64,000 bases of DNA from Aliivibrio fischeri (GCF_009727955.1 NZ_WOBR01000010.1:124001-188000), one strand, 5' to 3'; positions 1 through 8,786 are shown, counted from the first letter of the stretch. A program made the numbers and translations. The notes: a model not told the origin generated them from the sequence alone.

Positions 1-521
1 GAACAGGAAAGTTATTTGCTTGCGAACACGCAGGCATTGAACCCGACATTATGTGTATTGGTAAAGCGCTCACTGGGGGTTACATGACGCTTTCAGCAAC
101 ACTCACCAGTAAAGTGGTTGCAGACACGGTATGCAGTGGTGATGCAGGATGTTTTATGCATGGTCCTACATTTATGGGCAACCCACTTGCTTGTGCCGTT
201 GCCAATGCCAGCCTAGAGCTAATCCAACAAAATCATTGGCAAACTCAAACCAAACAGATAGAAACCTGCTTTTCTGAATTATTACCCCAACTTAAAAAAC
301 ATAACGTTGTAGCAGATGTTAGATGGTTAGGCGCTATTGGTGTGGTAGAGCTAACCACGCCCGTTGATATGGAAAAAATTCAAGCACACTTTGTTGAACA
401 AGGGGTTTGGATAAGGCCATTTGGGAAACTCATTTATATGATGCCACCATTCATTTCTCAACCTGAGCACATCACGAAATTGGTTAACTCCATTGATAGT
501 GCCCTAGAAACTCTGTTCTAA
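1..521 (+). CDS. bioA: BioA, adenosylmethionine-8-amino-7-oxononanoate aminotransferase (C-terminal part)
   Basis: This is the 3' part of a PLP-dependent class III aminotransferase; the gene enters from the left edge, and its frame is open from base 3. BioA transfers the amino group of S-adenosylmethionine to 8-amino-7-oxononanoate to make diaminopelargonate in cytosolic biotin synthesis. The visible part starts at [12 protein letters not shown] and contains [16 protein letters not shown], which holds the PLP-binding lysine and is characteristic of BioA rather than of other class III enzymes. About 172 residues are present of a usual 420-430. It ends in front of a strong terminator. The biotin operator and the other bio genes are not in the window. 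Confidence 0.93.
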   Translation, partial: TGKLFACEHAGIEPDIMCIGKALTGGYMTLSATLTSKVVADTVCSGDAGCFMHGPTFMGNPLACAVANASLELIQQNHWQTQTKQIETCFSELLPQLKKHNVVADVRWLGAIGVVELTTPVDMEKIQAHFVEQGVWIRPFGKLIYMMPPFISQPEHITKLVNSIDSALETLF

Positions 522-524
522 TAA

Positions 525-566
525 TAAAAAAACCGATGCCTTTACAATAAAGGCATCGGTTTTTTA
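525..566. terminator. Bidirectional rho-independent terminator
   Basis: A perfect 14-bp stem (531-544 with 548-561) has a 3-base loop, an A-run before it and a T-run after it. It sits between the convergent bioA and the small membrane protein gene and can serve both. Confidence 0.9.
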
Positions 567-596
567 GACGCTCAAATTCAACGTCGATATTTGTCG

Positions 597-806
597 TTAT
601 TTAACTTTAGGCTCATTAGTAAAATCATCTTCTACTAACTTATAAATAATAAAGATAGCAAGCTCGAGTAATGCAGTAAGAATCAAGCTCATGATCACGT
701 AGCGTTCAGTGAAAACACCAATACCGTGTAAGATTGTTGATTGAATAACAAACGCGCCAACTACGCCTAAAATCAACAGCTGTAAAAATTTAATAAACTT
801 CAGCAT
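597..806 (-). CDS. Small two-helix inner-membrane protein of unknown function
   Basis: A 69-residue protein that I do not recognise. It has two hydrophobic stretches, at about residues 8-30 and 36-56, separated by a short polar turn, and a charged C-terminal tail (KLVEDDFTNEPKVK), so it is probably a two-pass inner-membrane protein. The start is supported by an AAGGAA Shine-Dalgarno a few bases upstream of ATG. It stands alone between the bioA terminator and the acetyltransferase gene, with about 140 bp of AT-rich DNA upstream. No catalytic motif is visible. Confidence 0.7.
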   Translation of the reverse strand: MLKFIKFLQLLILGVVGAFVIQSTILHGIGVFTERYVIMSLILTALLELAIFIIYKLVEDDFTNEPKVK

Positions 807-949
807 TTAAATTCCTTCTTTATCATTATCTTAAATAATTGAAATCAACCTTTATAGAGTACACCAAAACAGTGATGACATAATGATTAATTTCAATAAG
901 ATGCTTTATCTTTTCCTTTAGAAGCGACTTTTCTTACTTTTATGACGTA

Positions 950-1507
950 TTACTCTGGCTTCCAATCATCATTAATTTTAGACGTTAAGATGTGATCTTC
1001 CCATTTACCATTAATATATAAGTACTTTTTCGCTTCACCTTCTTTAGTAAAACCAAGCGCAGCAAGTACTTTTGCACTCTTTTCGTTACGCGGAATATAA
1101 GCGGCCATAATTCGATGTAAATTTTGAGCTTTAAACATCCAATTAACAGTAAAATTCACCGCTCGTCGCATGATCCCTTTTCCTTGATACTCTGAATCCA
1201 AAGAATAGCCAACATGCCCAGCATGAAAAGGAAAACGAGTAATATTACTGTAACTTACCGTCCCTATTATCTTATGCTCGTTTTTATCAACCACTACAAA
1301 GTAAAAAGCCAAGTTATGTTTATGCAATTCAACAAGCTGCAATAAACGTTGCTTCCAGCCTTCAGGCGTAAAAAAAGCGTGGCTTCGTTTAGGCTCCCAC
1401 GGAGCAAGATGATGGCGATTGCGCATAAAATAGTTAGCAATCGTCACTGCGTCACTGCTTTTTATTAAACGAACTTGGTAATGATCAAACTCAAAACTTA
1501 CATCCAT
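950..1507 (-). CDS. rimJ: RimJ/RimL-family GNAT N-acetyltransferase
   Basis: A 185-residue GNAT protein of the RimJ/RimL type, which uses acetyl-CoA to acetylate protein N-termini (RimJ acts on ribosomal protein S5 in E. coli). The acetyl-CoA-binding motif A is seen in VGYSLDSEYQGKGIMRRAV, with the Q-x-x-G-x-G/A signature around residues 105-122. The following NLHRIMAAYIPRNEKSAKVLAALGF is the usual motif B region, with N-x-x-S before the Leu-Gly-Phe. Length fits the family. It lies 11 bases downstream of tyrR on the same strand and is probably cotranscribed. The exact substrate (RimJ versus a paralogue) is inferred from similarity only. Confidence 0.82.
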   Translation of the reverse strand: MDVSFEFDHYQVRLIKSSDAVTIANYFMRNRHHLAPWEPKRSHAFFTPEGWKQRLLQLVELHKHNLAFYFVVVDKNEHKIIGTVSYSNITRFPFHAGHVGYSLDSEYQGKGIMRRAVNFTVNWMFKAQNLHRIMAAYIPRNEKSAKVLAALGFTKEGEAKKYLYINGKWEDHILTSKINDDWKPE

Positions 1508-1518
1508 GTCGTTTCTCT

Positions 1519-3066
1519 CTATTTTTTACCAATTCCATAATCACGCAATTTATTTGCAATTGCAGTATGTGATACACCTAAACGCTTAGCTAACTTACGA
1601 CTTGATGGGAACTCATTATATAAACTAGATAAAATACTCGACTCATAAGATTTCATGATTTCATCCAGTGAACCATCAGTATTAATATTAAGACTTCTTG
1701 GCGCATTTTTATCAACAATTGGAAGCATAAAATGAGAGGTAGATAGTTGATTTCTATCCATTTGCGTTAATGCTTTTAATGTTGTACTTCTTAGCTGGCG
1801 AACATTGCCCGGCCACGTATAACTTGCTAGATAATCGTATACTTCTTCGTCTATGCTTGGCTTAACAATTCCTAGCTCTTTACTTAGTTGCGCTACAAAA
1901 AAGTCAAACAAGGTTGCCACATCAGAAATGCGATCACGCAATGGCGGTATCTCTAAAAACAGCACGTTTAGACGATAGTACAAGTCTTCACGGAATAAGC
2001 CTTGCTCTACTAATTCAAGTAGCTCTTTTTTACTTGCTCCGATGATACCTACATCAACATGGATCTCTTTTTCTTCACCTACTCGACGGAAATTACCATC
2101 TTGAATAAAGCGTAAAAGTTTAATTTGAAGTAGCGGACTCATCTCACTGATTTCATCAAAGAAAACCGTACCACCATCAGCTTGTTCAATGATCCCTTTC
2201 TTCCCTTCTGGCATATTAGGGAACGCACCTGGTGCATAACCAAACAGCTCAGTTTCAGCCACATCATCAGGCATCGCTGCACAGTTCACAACCATAAAGG
2301 CTTTACCTGACCGAATAGATGCATTGTGACATGCACGAGCCAGCATCTCTTTACCCGTTCCTGTCTCTCCTTGGATCAATAATGATTGATCAATATCAGA
2401 CAGTTTTTTCGCTTGAGAAATAAGTTGTTTATATTTAGTTGATGAACCAACAAAGTGCTCAAAACCTAAATTTGATGATTCCGGTATAAATGGGCGTGCG
2501 TTTTGGGCTTCAATAGCGGGTTTGATAATGACAACCGCACTGGTCAAAATTGAGGTATTACTGTCATCTGTAATGTAAACTGGCATAATTTCCATGATGT
2601 AGTTCATGCCATCAATCAGTATAGGTTCACGTTGTCGAATACGAGATTCTTCTAACCATAATTGAACATTAAAGTCTGGTAATAAAACCGTAGCTGATTG
2701 GCCAATAAGCGACGTTTTATCCAATTTAAAGAGCGATACTACCGCATCATTAATTGTGTCTATCTTGCCTTTTAAATTGATAGAGAAAACAGGGTCTGGC
2801 AAGGTACTTAATACGGCTAATAACTCAGTATTTCGACGTTCACTTGGTAAAAATTGAATTTTTCTGACATCCATCACACCATCAAGTCGACGAATTTTCG
2901 CCATTAATTGACTAAACTCATCGAAATCGATTTCTGGAAAGTTAAGATAGATTAAGCCAGATTTATCAATTTCAATGTCACGTAAATCAATATGTTGAGA
3001 AGCTAAAATATCTAATAACTCACGAGTAAGACCTAAGCGATCCTTGCATTGCACTTCAAGACGCAC
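1519..3066 (-). CDS. tyrR: TyrR, aromatic amino acid transcriptional regulator
   Basis: TyrR senses tyrosine, phenylalanine or tryptophan and represses or activates genes for aromatic amino acid synthesis and transport. The 515-residue protein has an N-terminal ACT-like domain (about 1-75), a PAS domain (about 80-140), an AAA+ domain (about 205-435) with Walker A GETGTGKE and Walker B TVFFDEIS, and a C-terminal HTH (KLAKRLGVSHTAIANKL). The loop that reads GAFTGA in true sigma-54 activators is GAFPNM here, as expected for TyrR, which works with sigma-70. The start is GTG with GAGGAA upstream; the protein begins MRLEV as in E. coli TyrR. A TyrR-box-like dyad at 3089-3106 suggests autoregulation. 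Confidence 0.95.
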   Translation of the reverse strand: MRLEVQCKDRLGLTRELLDILASQHIDLRDIEIDKSGLIYLNFPEIDFDEFSQLMAKIRRLDGVMDVRKIQFLPSERRNTELLAVLSTLPDPVFSINLKGKIDTINDAVVSLFKLDKTSLIGQSATVLLPDFNVQLWLEESRIRQREPILIDGMNYIMEIMPVYITDDSNTSILTSAVVIIKPAIEAQNARPFIPESSNLGFEHFVGSSTKYKQLISQAKKLSDIDQSLLIQGETGTGKEMLARACHNASIRSGKAFMVVNCAAMPDDVAETELFGYAPGAFPNMPEGKKGIIEQADGGTVFFDEISEMSPLLQIKLLRFIQDGNFRRVGEEKEIHVDVGIIGASKKELLELVEQGLFREDLYYRLNVLFLEIPPLRDRISDVATLFDFFVAQLSKELGIVKPSIDEEVYDYLASYTWPGNVRQLRSTTLKALTQMDRNQLSTSHFMLPIVDKNAPRSLNINTDGSLDEIMKSYESSILSSLYNEFPSSRKLAKRLGVSHTAIANKLRDYGIGKK

Positions 3067-3088
3067 AAAAATTCCTCAATAATAAGGG

Positions 3089-3106
3089 TGTCAAAATATG
3101 TTTACA
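3089..3106. promoter_or_regulatory. TyrR box upstream of tyrR
   Basis: The site reads TGTCAA-N6-TTTACA, 11 of 12 defined bases of the TGTAAA-N6-TTTACA consensus. It lies 23-40 bp upstream of the tyrR GTG start, where autorepression would be expected. It is also close to the divergent ybgA-phrB promoter. Confidence 0.72.
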
Positions 3107-3145
3107 CCAGTTTGCGTGAGAGAAAAAAAAGAGTCAAGAAAGAAG

Positions 3146-3173
3146 TGATCTAAAAACTGTTTTAATTCGTTAT
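3146..3173 (+). promoter_or_regulatory. ECF-type promoter of ybgA-phrB
   Basis: TGATCT (3146-3151), a 16-base spacer and CGTTAT (3168-3173) lie about 33 bp upstream of the ybgA start. The -35 sequence and spacer length are identical to those in front of the sigma factor gene (16343-16370) and the lipid operon (14963-14990). The same ECF sigma factor therefore probably reads this promoter. The -10 element (CGTTAT) is slightly less like the other two (CGTAAT, CGTATA). Confidence 0.65.
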
Positions 3174-3205
3174 ACTTTTTAGTACATGGATGGGGGGAAA
3201 TTATC

Positions 3206-4150
3206 ATGGCTATTAATGTTGGTATCAGTTCTTGTGTTATCGGAGAAAGTGTTCGTTTTGATGGCGGGCACAAGAGCAATAAATTCGCATCAAAAGTATT
3301 ATCACCATATTTTAATTACATACCAATCTGCCCAGAAGTAGGCAGCGGTATGTCTGTACCACGACCAACCATCAGATTAATGACAAACGATGAACGCATC
3401 GCCTTAGTTGATTCTAAGGATTCAAGCATTGATTACACGGATTCCATGCTTGAATTCTCAAATAAAACCGTTGATGCCCTGATGGATGCAGAGCTATGTG
3501 GCTACATTGTCTGTGCCAATTCACCAAGTTGTGGCATGGAACGCGTTAAAGTTTACAGTAAGAACAATGCCACTAAAAATGGCGTTGGCTTGTATACCGG
3601 AACGCTAATGAAAAAAATGCCGTGGTTACCTGTTGAAGAAGACGGTCGATTAAATGATCCCGTTTTAAAAGAAAACTTCATTACACGTGTTTTTTGCTTA
3701 CACGATTTATATCAGTCTATGGATGGACAACCTACCGCTGGAAAAATTGTCGCTTTCCATTCTCGTTATAAGTACACATTAATGTCCCACTCTACTGTCG
3801 GCTATAAAAACCTTGGTAAATTGGTGGCTCGTGTTGCTGAATACGATATTCACGAATTTTTCAATCTATACCGAACTCAGCTAATGCAGACTATGAGTAT
3901 TCGAGCTACCCGTAAAAATAACACCAACGTATTAATGCACTTACAAGGTTATTTCAAGAAAGATTTAGATTCACCTCAGAAGCAGGCTTTAGCTGAGCTC
4001 ATTCAAGAGTATAATCAAGGTTTATTGCCTTTATTATCTCCTATCACTTTGATTAAACACCATTTAAGTATGCACAATAATGATTACTTAAAACAACAAT
4101 CCTTCTTAAACCCTTACCCACAAGAGCTAAGATTACGCTATGGATTATAA
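3206..4150 (+). CDS. ybgA: YbgA-like protein, DUF523 plus DUF1722
   Basis: A 314-residue two-domain protein. The N-terminal DUF523 domain (about 1-150) contains GISSCVIGESVRFDGGHK, ICPEVGSGMSVPRP and CANSPSCGMERVKVY, with conserved cysteines that could bind a metal or Fe-S centre. The C-terminal half (about 180-305) is the DUF1722/YbgA domain, with KYTLMSHS and YKNLGKLVA. Its biochemical function is not established. In E. coli ybgA directly precedes phrB, and the same arrangement is kept here with an 11-bp overlap, so a role linked to photoreactivation or photo-oxidative stress is inferred. The ATG has a purine-rich GGGGGGAAA stretch upstream. Confidence 0.88.
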   Translation: MAINVGISSCVIGESVRFDGGHKSNKFASKVLSPYFNYIPICPEVGSGMSVPRPTIRLMTNDERIALVDSKDSSIDYTDSMLEFSNKTVDALMDAELCGYIVCANSPSCGMERVKVYSKNNATKNGVGLYTGTLMKKMPWLPVEEDGRLNDPVLKENFITRVFCLHDLYQSMDGQPTAGKIVAFHSRYKYTLMSHSTVGYKNLGKLVARVAEYDIHEFFNLYRTQLMQTMSIRATRKNNTNVLMHLQGYFKKDLDSPQKQALAELIQEYNQGLLPLLSPITLIKHHLSMHNNDYLKQQSFLNPYPQELRLRYGL

Positions 4151-5579
4151 ACACAACTTACAATGTGTTTGGTTCCGACACGATTTGCGAACCATTGATA
4201 ACCCAGCATTACAGGCTGCTGTTGAGAATCAGCAGCCTACTTTTGCTCTATTTATTTATTCTGAATCTCAATGGAAAAAGCACAATAAAGCGCCGATTCA
4301 AATCGATTTAATCAAAAGACGGTTAGTGGAATTAAAAAATGAATTAGGGCAACTCAATATTCCATTAATCGTTATTTCTAGTCCTTTATTTTCAGAGATA
4401 CCAGCAAAGATAACTGAGCTATTTAGCGAACTCAGTGTTAATGCATTATTTGCAAACAAAGAATACGAGCATGATGAACGACTTCGTGATACTCAAGTAT
4501 ACGAATCATTACTCAATACAAACTGCTATTTTTTCGACGCCAAATGCATACTACCCGTTGGTACTATCATTAACCGAACTCAACAGCCTTATAAAGTGTT
4601 CACGCCATTTAAAAAAGCGTGGAAAGCCTCGTTTTATCAACAACAGCCACATATTACCAAAACCGGAAAATCCGTTCTGTGTGATCCCAAATTGATTAAA
4701 AAGCTATCCCTAAATAATGATGACTCTTTTGCTTTTTCATCTTCAAATGAAAGCGGAAGTTGGCCTGTTTCGACAAAAGCAATTATTGATATATTACGTC
4801 AATTTTGCCGTCAAAAAGTAAGCCAATACCATAACAATCGAGATTATCCCGAGATACAAGGCACAAGTCAGTTATCCCCTTATTTGGCAATCGGCGCTAT
4901 ATCAGCAAAGCAATGTGCGTTGCGTTTACACCTAGAAGCGAATTATGAATTAAATCAAGGAGAGGATATTTGGCTTGATGAATTAATATGGCGTGAATTT
5001 TATACGCACCTACTTCATTTCTATCCTAATTTATCAAAAAATCAGGCATTTCTTTCTTATGATAAATACATTAAGTGGGATAACAACCTAGACAATTTTG
5101 AACGTTGGTGTAAAGGTGAGACGGGCTTCCCGATTGTTGATGCAGCCATGAAACAGTTAAATACCACAGGTTGGATGCATAACCGATTACGCATGATCAC
5201 CGCCAGTTTTCTAGTTAAAGATTTACACATTGATTGGCGTTGGGGCGAACAATACTTTATGTCAAAGTTAATTGATGGTGATTTTGCATCGAACAATGGT
5301 GGTTGGCAATGGTGTGCGTCTGTTGGATGTGACAGTTCTCCTTACTTTCGCATCTTTAACCCAATAACTCAGGGGAAAAAGTTTGATGCAGATTGCACCT
5401 TTATTAAGCATTGGCTTCCTGAATTAAAAGCGCTAAGCAACAAGGAAATTCACCATCTCAATCCAGCACCGTTATTGAAATCTGATAACTATCCTGATCA
5501 AATTGTTGATCATGCTCAGCAAAGAATCAAAGTTATCGAGGTTTATAAGCAGGCAAAACAACTGGATATTGCAAGTTAA
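4140..5579 (+). CDS. phrB: PhrB, class I CPD deoxyribodipyrimidine photolyase
   Basis: This enzyme repairs cyclobutane pyrimidine dimers using blue light, with FADH- as catalytic cofactor and an antenna pigment. The 479-residue protein has the N-terminal alpha/beta antenna domain beginning CVWFRHDLRTIDNPAL. The C-terminal FAD-binding domain includes LSPYLAIGAIS, DELIWREFYTHLL, GFPIVDAAMKQLNTTGWMHNR and GDFASNNGGWQWCASVGCD, which carry the flavin contacts and tryptophans of the electron-transfer chain. Length matches E. coli PhrB (472). The start overlaps the end of ybgA, implying translational coupling. The operon is preceded by an ECF-type promoter. Confidence 0.96.
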   Translation: MDYKHNLQCVWFRHDLRTIDNPALQAAVENQQPTFALFIYSESQWKKHNKAPIQIDLIKRRLVELKNELGQLNIPLIVISSPLFSEIPAKITELFSELSVNALFANKEYEHDERLRDTQVYESLLNTNCYFFDAKCILPVGTIINRTQQPYKVFTPFKKAWKASFYQQQPHITKTGKSVLCDPKLIKKLSLNNDDSFAFSSSNESGSWPVSTKAIIDILRQFCRQKVSQYHNNRDYPEIQGTSQLSPYLAIGAISAKQCALRLHLEANYELNQGEDIWLDELIWREFYTHLLHFYPNLSKNQAFLSYDKYIKWDNNLDNFERWCKGETGFPIVDAAMKQLNTTGWMHNRLRMITASFLVKDLHIDWRWGEQYFMSKLIDGDFASNNGGWQWCASVGCDSSPYFRIFNPITQGKKFDADCTFIKHWLPELKALSNKEIHHLNPAPLLKSDNYPDQIVDHAQQRIKVIEVYKQAKQLDIAS

Positions 5580-5593
5580 CCACGCTTGAGTAT

Positions 5594-5628
5594 GATTAAT
5601 ACATCTATTACTAAGAGATGTATTAATC
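5594..5628 (+). promoter_or_regulatory. Perfect hairpin directly in front of the PhoD-like start codon
   Basis: A 13-bp perfect inverted repeat (5594-5606 with 5616-5628, 9-base loop) ends one base before the ATG at 5630. No other good Shine-Dalgarno is present, and the only purine-rich stretch (AAGAGA) lies in the loop and the 3' arm. In mRNA the hairpin would mask the initiation region. Alternatively it is an operator dyad. No T-run follows, so it is not a usual terminator. Confidence 0.6.
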
Positions 5629-5629
5629 G

Positions 5630-7483
5630 ATGCCTTTACCTTTTGTTCTCGCAGGTCCTATTGTTCGAAAATCCTCAGAAAGTGAAATTAATTTGTGGAT
5701 TTCAACATCTCAAAAATTAACAGGGAAAGTACTCATTACTGTTAAAGGGCATCAGCAATGCTTCGATATAACCCCATCGCAAGGAATCCAATTAGGAACC
5801 AACGCATGGGTTTATCTTTTACATTGCCAAGCCACATTCCCTGCAAACGAAGCTATCTCTTACGATATTGATACTCAATATGGATTGCTCTCAAAACTAT
5901 TACCTCATGCTCTGTATGATAATGAATCTTCATTTACACTCATCATCAAAAATACAGCCGACTACGTGTTACATGGCTCGTGCCGCAACCCACACTATGC
6001 AAGTAAAGACAGTTTAGTTATTGCTAATCAACAACATCAAGCGCAGCAACCAGAAGAAAGAGCAAGCCTATTGATGATGAGTGGTGACCAAATCTATGCC
6101 GATGATGTGGCAGGACCAATGCTTTACGCTATTCAGCAAGTAATACCTAAACTGGGCTTATTTGAAGAAACCTTGCCCCACTCTGAAATACAAAATTGCT
6201 CAGAACTCTTTGTGCACCCTCATAATTTGTATCATAGGGATAAAATCCTACCCCATTATGTAGAGAAGAATAATTTCTTATCCCGCTGCAATTTGTATCG
6301 CTCTCGTCCAATATTCAGTTCGACTAAGCATGAAAATCATTTAATAAGTATCTCTGAGTTCTTTGTTATGTACTTATTAGTATGGTCTCCAACGCTTTGG
6401 GAAACGATTTCTTTACCAGAAAAACACCCTAATTTAGAGGGTAAATGGCAAAAGATGTGGCAACAAGAGAAACAACAAATTGATCTTTTTGTCGATGGAC
6501 TAACTGATGCGCAGCAATTATTTGCGCACATACCGACTTATATGATTTTTGATGACCATGATGTTACTGATGATTGGAATCTAACCATTGGTTGGGAGAA
6601 TGCCGTAAATGGCCACCCACTTGCCTCTCAAGTCATTGGTAATGGATTAATTAGCTACTTTCTTTGTCAAGGTTGGGGAAATAACCCAGAGCAGTTTGAT
6701 GCTGAGTTTTTAGATGCATTTAGAGATCTTTTTTCTCAATATAACAATGAAGAACATCAAAAATTAATTTGGACTCTAACTCGCTTTGAACAATGGCATT
6801 ACTCAATTCATACTACTCCGAAAGTTGTGGTTCTGGATACTCGTACTCGTCGTTGGCGATCAGAATCAAATACCAATAAGCCTTCTGGATTAATGGATTG
6901 GGAGGCTTTACTCGATTTACAACACGAGTTAATCGATCAAGAGTCGATCATTATTGTGTCAGCTGCACCCATTTTTGGGGTTAAGTTTATTGAGGCATTA
7001 CAAAAAACCATGACATTACTAGGTCAACCTTTGGTTATTGATGCTGAAAACTGGATGGCACATCCAGGCTCTGCAAATACCTTGCTGAGTATTTTAACCC
7101 ACCCTAAAACACCACAAAACTTTGTTATTCTATCTGGCGATGTGCACTACTCATTTGCCTACGATATTAATGTACGTCACAGCAAATCAAGCCCTGATAT
7201 TTACCAAATTACGTGCAGTGGGTTCAAAAATGAATTCCCTAATGCTCTCTTACGTTTTTGTGATTTTATGGACCGTATTCTTTATAGTCCGCACTCACCA
7301 TTAAACTGGTTTACAAAGCGAAAAAATCTATTGGTATCAAAACGAGATCCATCAACATCAAATCAGCATAAGTTGATTAATCAAAGTGCGATTGGAGAAT
7401 TAAAGTTAGATGATAAAGGCAAGCCAACACAGATATCCATTCTGACTGCAGAAGGAAAATCTATCTCGTTCTTGCCTAAATAA
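5630..7483 (+). CDS. PhoD-like metallophosphatase (alkaline phosphatase D family)
   Basis: A 617-residue protein of the PhoD-like metallophosphatase superfamily, which hydrolyses phosphomono- or diesters at a metal centre. An N-terminal beta domain (about 1-110, LPFVLAGPIVRKSSESEINLW) precedes the catalytic domain. Metal-ligand motifs are SGDQIYADD (D153), IFDDHDVTDDW (308-311) and LSGDVHYSF (D504, H506), plus VVLDTRTRRW. No signal peptide or twin-arginine motif is visible, so it is probably cytoplasmic, unlike secreted Bacillus PhoD. It follows phrB by 50 bp, across a strong hairpin that reaches the start codon. The physiological substrate is unknown. Confidence 0.82.
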   Translation: MPLPFVLAGPIVRKSSESEINLWISTSQKLTGKVLITVKGHQQCFDITPSQGIQLGTNAWVYLLHCQATFPANEAISYDIDTQYGLLSKLLPHALYDNESSFTLIIKNTADYVLHGSCRNPHYASKDSLVIANQQHQAQQPEERASLLMMSGDQIYADDVAGPMLYAIQQVIPKLGLFEETLPHSEIQNCSELFVHPHNLYHRDKILPHYVEKNNFLSRCNLYRSRPIFSSTKHENHLISISEFFVMYLLVWSPTLWETISLPEKHPNLEGKWQKMWQQEKQQIDLFVDGLTDAQQLFAHIPTYMIFDDHDVTDDWNLTIGWENAVNGHPLASQVIGNGLISYFLCQGWGNNPEQFDAEFLDAFRDLFSQYNNEEHQKLIWTLTRFEQWHYSIHTTPKVVVLDTRTRRWRSESNTNKPSGLMDWEALLDLQHELIDQESIIIVSAAPIFGVKFIEALQKTMTLLGQPLVIDAENWMAHPGSANTLLSILTHPKTPQNFVILSGDVHYSFAYDINVRHSKSSPDIYQITCSGFKNEFPNALLRFCDFMDRILYSPHSPLNWFTKRKNLLVSKRDPSTSNQHKLINQSAIGELKLDDKGKPTQISILTAEGKSISFLPK

Positions 7484-7508
7484 ACGCTAGAAAACTAGCT
7501 TGGGGAAA

Positions 7509-7646
7509 TTAATCGTTGAGTGTTGCGTCTAAGTCGCACTCAACTTCCATTGAATTATGGAAATACAGACCGGCTTCAATTGCATCTAGCCATTCTAATT
7601 CCATCTCTTCACGATATTTTATTTTATCGAGATAATTATTACTCAT
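7509..7646 (-). CDS. Small acidic protein, 45 residues, unknown function
   Basis: A short ORF beginning [20 protein letters not shown] and ending LDATLND. It has an AAGGAAA Shine-Dalgarno 8 bases before its ATG, which supports translation. It is acidic, has one cysteine, and its first half is predicted to be helical ([22 protein letters not shown]). I do not recognise the family. It lies convergent to the PhoD-like gene and divergent from the ChaN-like gene. The 74-codon frame on the opposite strand (7520-7744) lacks a ribosome-binding site and looks spurious. Coding is inferred from composition and ribosome-binding site only. Confidence 0.6.
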
Positions 7647-7760
7647 CTATCATTTCCTTATTTGAGTATATGAGTGTTCTGATTATACAAACCTGCTATG
7701 ACATTACTGTGACAGAGTTAAAACTACCATTCTGTAAATTTTAAATTCATCACACATACT

Positions 7761-7795
7761 GAGAATGATTCTTATTTATATTGATAATCATTTCC
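7761..7795. promoter_or_regulatory. Tandem Fur boxes upstream of the ChaN-like gene
   Basis: GAGAATGATTCTTATT (from 7761) and GATAATCATTTCC (7783-7795) are two neighbouring matches to the GATAAT-based Fur consensus. They lie 44-78 bp upstream of the ATG at 7839, which implies iron-repressed transcription. Confidence 0.75.
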
Positions 7796-7838
7796 ATTTA
7801 ACCTAAGCTATAGGTTTGTTATCTAATGAATTCTTATT

Positions 7839-8786
7839 ATGAAATCCACACCACTACTGTCACTTATTTCATTATTGCTTTTGTCAGGATGTAGTCAAAA
7901 CATTCACCAAAAGACTGACGTTGAACCTTCTGTAGAAAGCTTTTACGATTACCAACTGCATTCTCCTCGTAGTGACGTCATTGCGCTTACCTCTCTACCT
8001 GACGAAATACGCAATGCTGATGTTGTTTTGATTGGTGAATGGCACACACATGCGGGTATCCATCGTTTCCAAACGGATTTATTTAAACAATTAGCGCAAG
8101 AAAACCCAAACTTGGCGTTATCAATGGAACAATTTACCCGTGATAAACAAGAGATTCTCACTCAGTATCTGTCTGGGGAAATTGGTGAACAAACCTTAAT
8201 GAAAGAAGCGAACGCTTGGCCAAATTATGAAAGTGATTATCGTCCATTAGTTGAGTTAGCCAAATCTTATCAACGTGATGTTATTGCATCAAACGCGCCA
8301 AAACCGATTGTAAAGTGTATTGGCCAGCAAGGTATTGGTTATCTCGACAAACTCAATGACACCGAGCGTACATGGCTTGCCGCTAACATAGATACGGCTG
8401 ATTCTGCTTATAAAACGAAATTCTTTAATTCAATGCACCATGGAGATGAATCTCAAACCAAAAAACAGTATGCAGCTCAGATAACATGGGATGCAACGAT
8501 GGCTGAAAGCATTGTTAACTACATCGATCAGCACCCAAATTCACAAGTCATGCATATTGCTGGTAAATTTCATATTGAAAACGGATTAGGTACCGCAGCG
8601 CAGGTTCTAAAACTGAACCCAAACCTGAACGTGGTTGTAGTGACACCAACTGAAACGATAAGCCCAGAGAGTAAAGATTATCAATTAAAGGTATTAACAC
8701 CGCCTAAGCGTTTCGTTAAAAAAGAAAACATGATGAATGCTTATAAAGATCTAAAAAACCGTAATAAAGATCTGGTGTGTAAATAA
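7839..8786 (+). CDS. ChaN-family haem-binding lipoprotein, Fur-regulated
   Basis: A 315-residue lipoprotein with a signal peptide and lipobox LSGC (lipidated Cys18). It belongs to the ChaN-like family (DUF399), whose members (Campylobacter ChaN, Pseudomonas PhuW) are iron-regulated and bind haem, in Campylobacter as a dimer. Typical motifs are VVLIGEWHTHAGIH, LSMEQFTRDKQ, VIASNAPKPIV, MHHGDESQTKKQY, QITWDATMAESI and VMHIAGKFHIENGLG. Tandem Fur boxes upstream and a terminator downstream make it a monocistronic iron-responsive unit. Outer-membrane localisation and a role in haem acquisition are inferred from the family. Confidence 0.88.
   Translation: MKSTPLLSLISLLLLSGCSQNIHQKTDVEPSVESFYDYQLHSPRSDVIALTSLPDEIRNADVVLIGEWHTHAGIHRFQTDLFKQLAQENPNLALSMEQFTRDKQEILTQYLSGEIGEQTLMKEANAWPNYESDYRPLVELAKSYQRDVIASNAPKPIVKCIGQQGIGYLDKLNDTERTWLAANIDTADSAYKTKFFNSMHHGDESQTKKQYAAQITWDATMAESIVNYIDQHPNSQVMHIAGKFHIENGLGTAAQVLKLNPNLNVVVVTPTETISPESKDYQLKVLTPPKRFVKKENMMNAYKDLKNRNKDLVCK

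Noticed and set aside
7520-7744. Plus-strand 74-codon ORF
   Set aside because: It has no ribosome-binding site, odd composition, and lies opposite a better-supported short gene.
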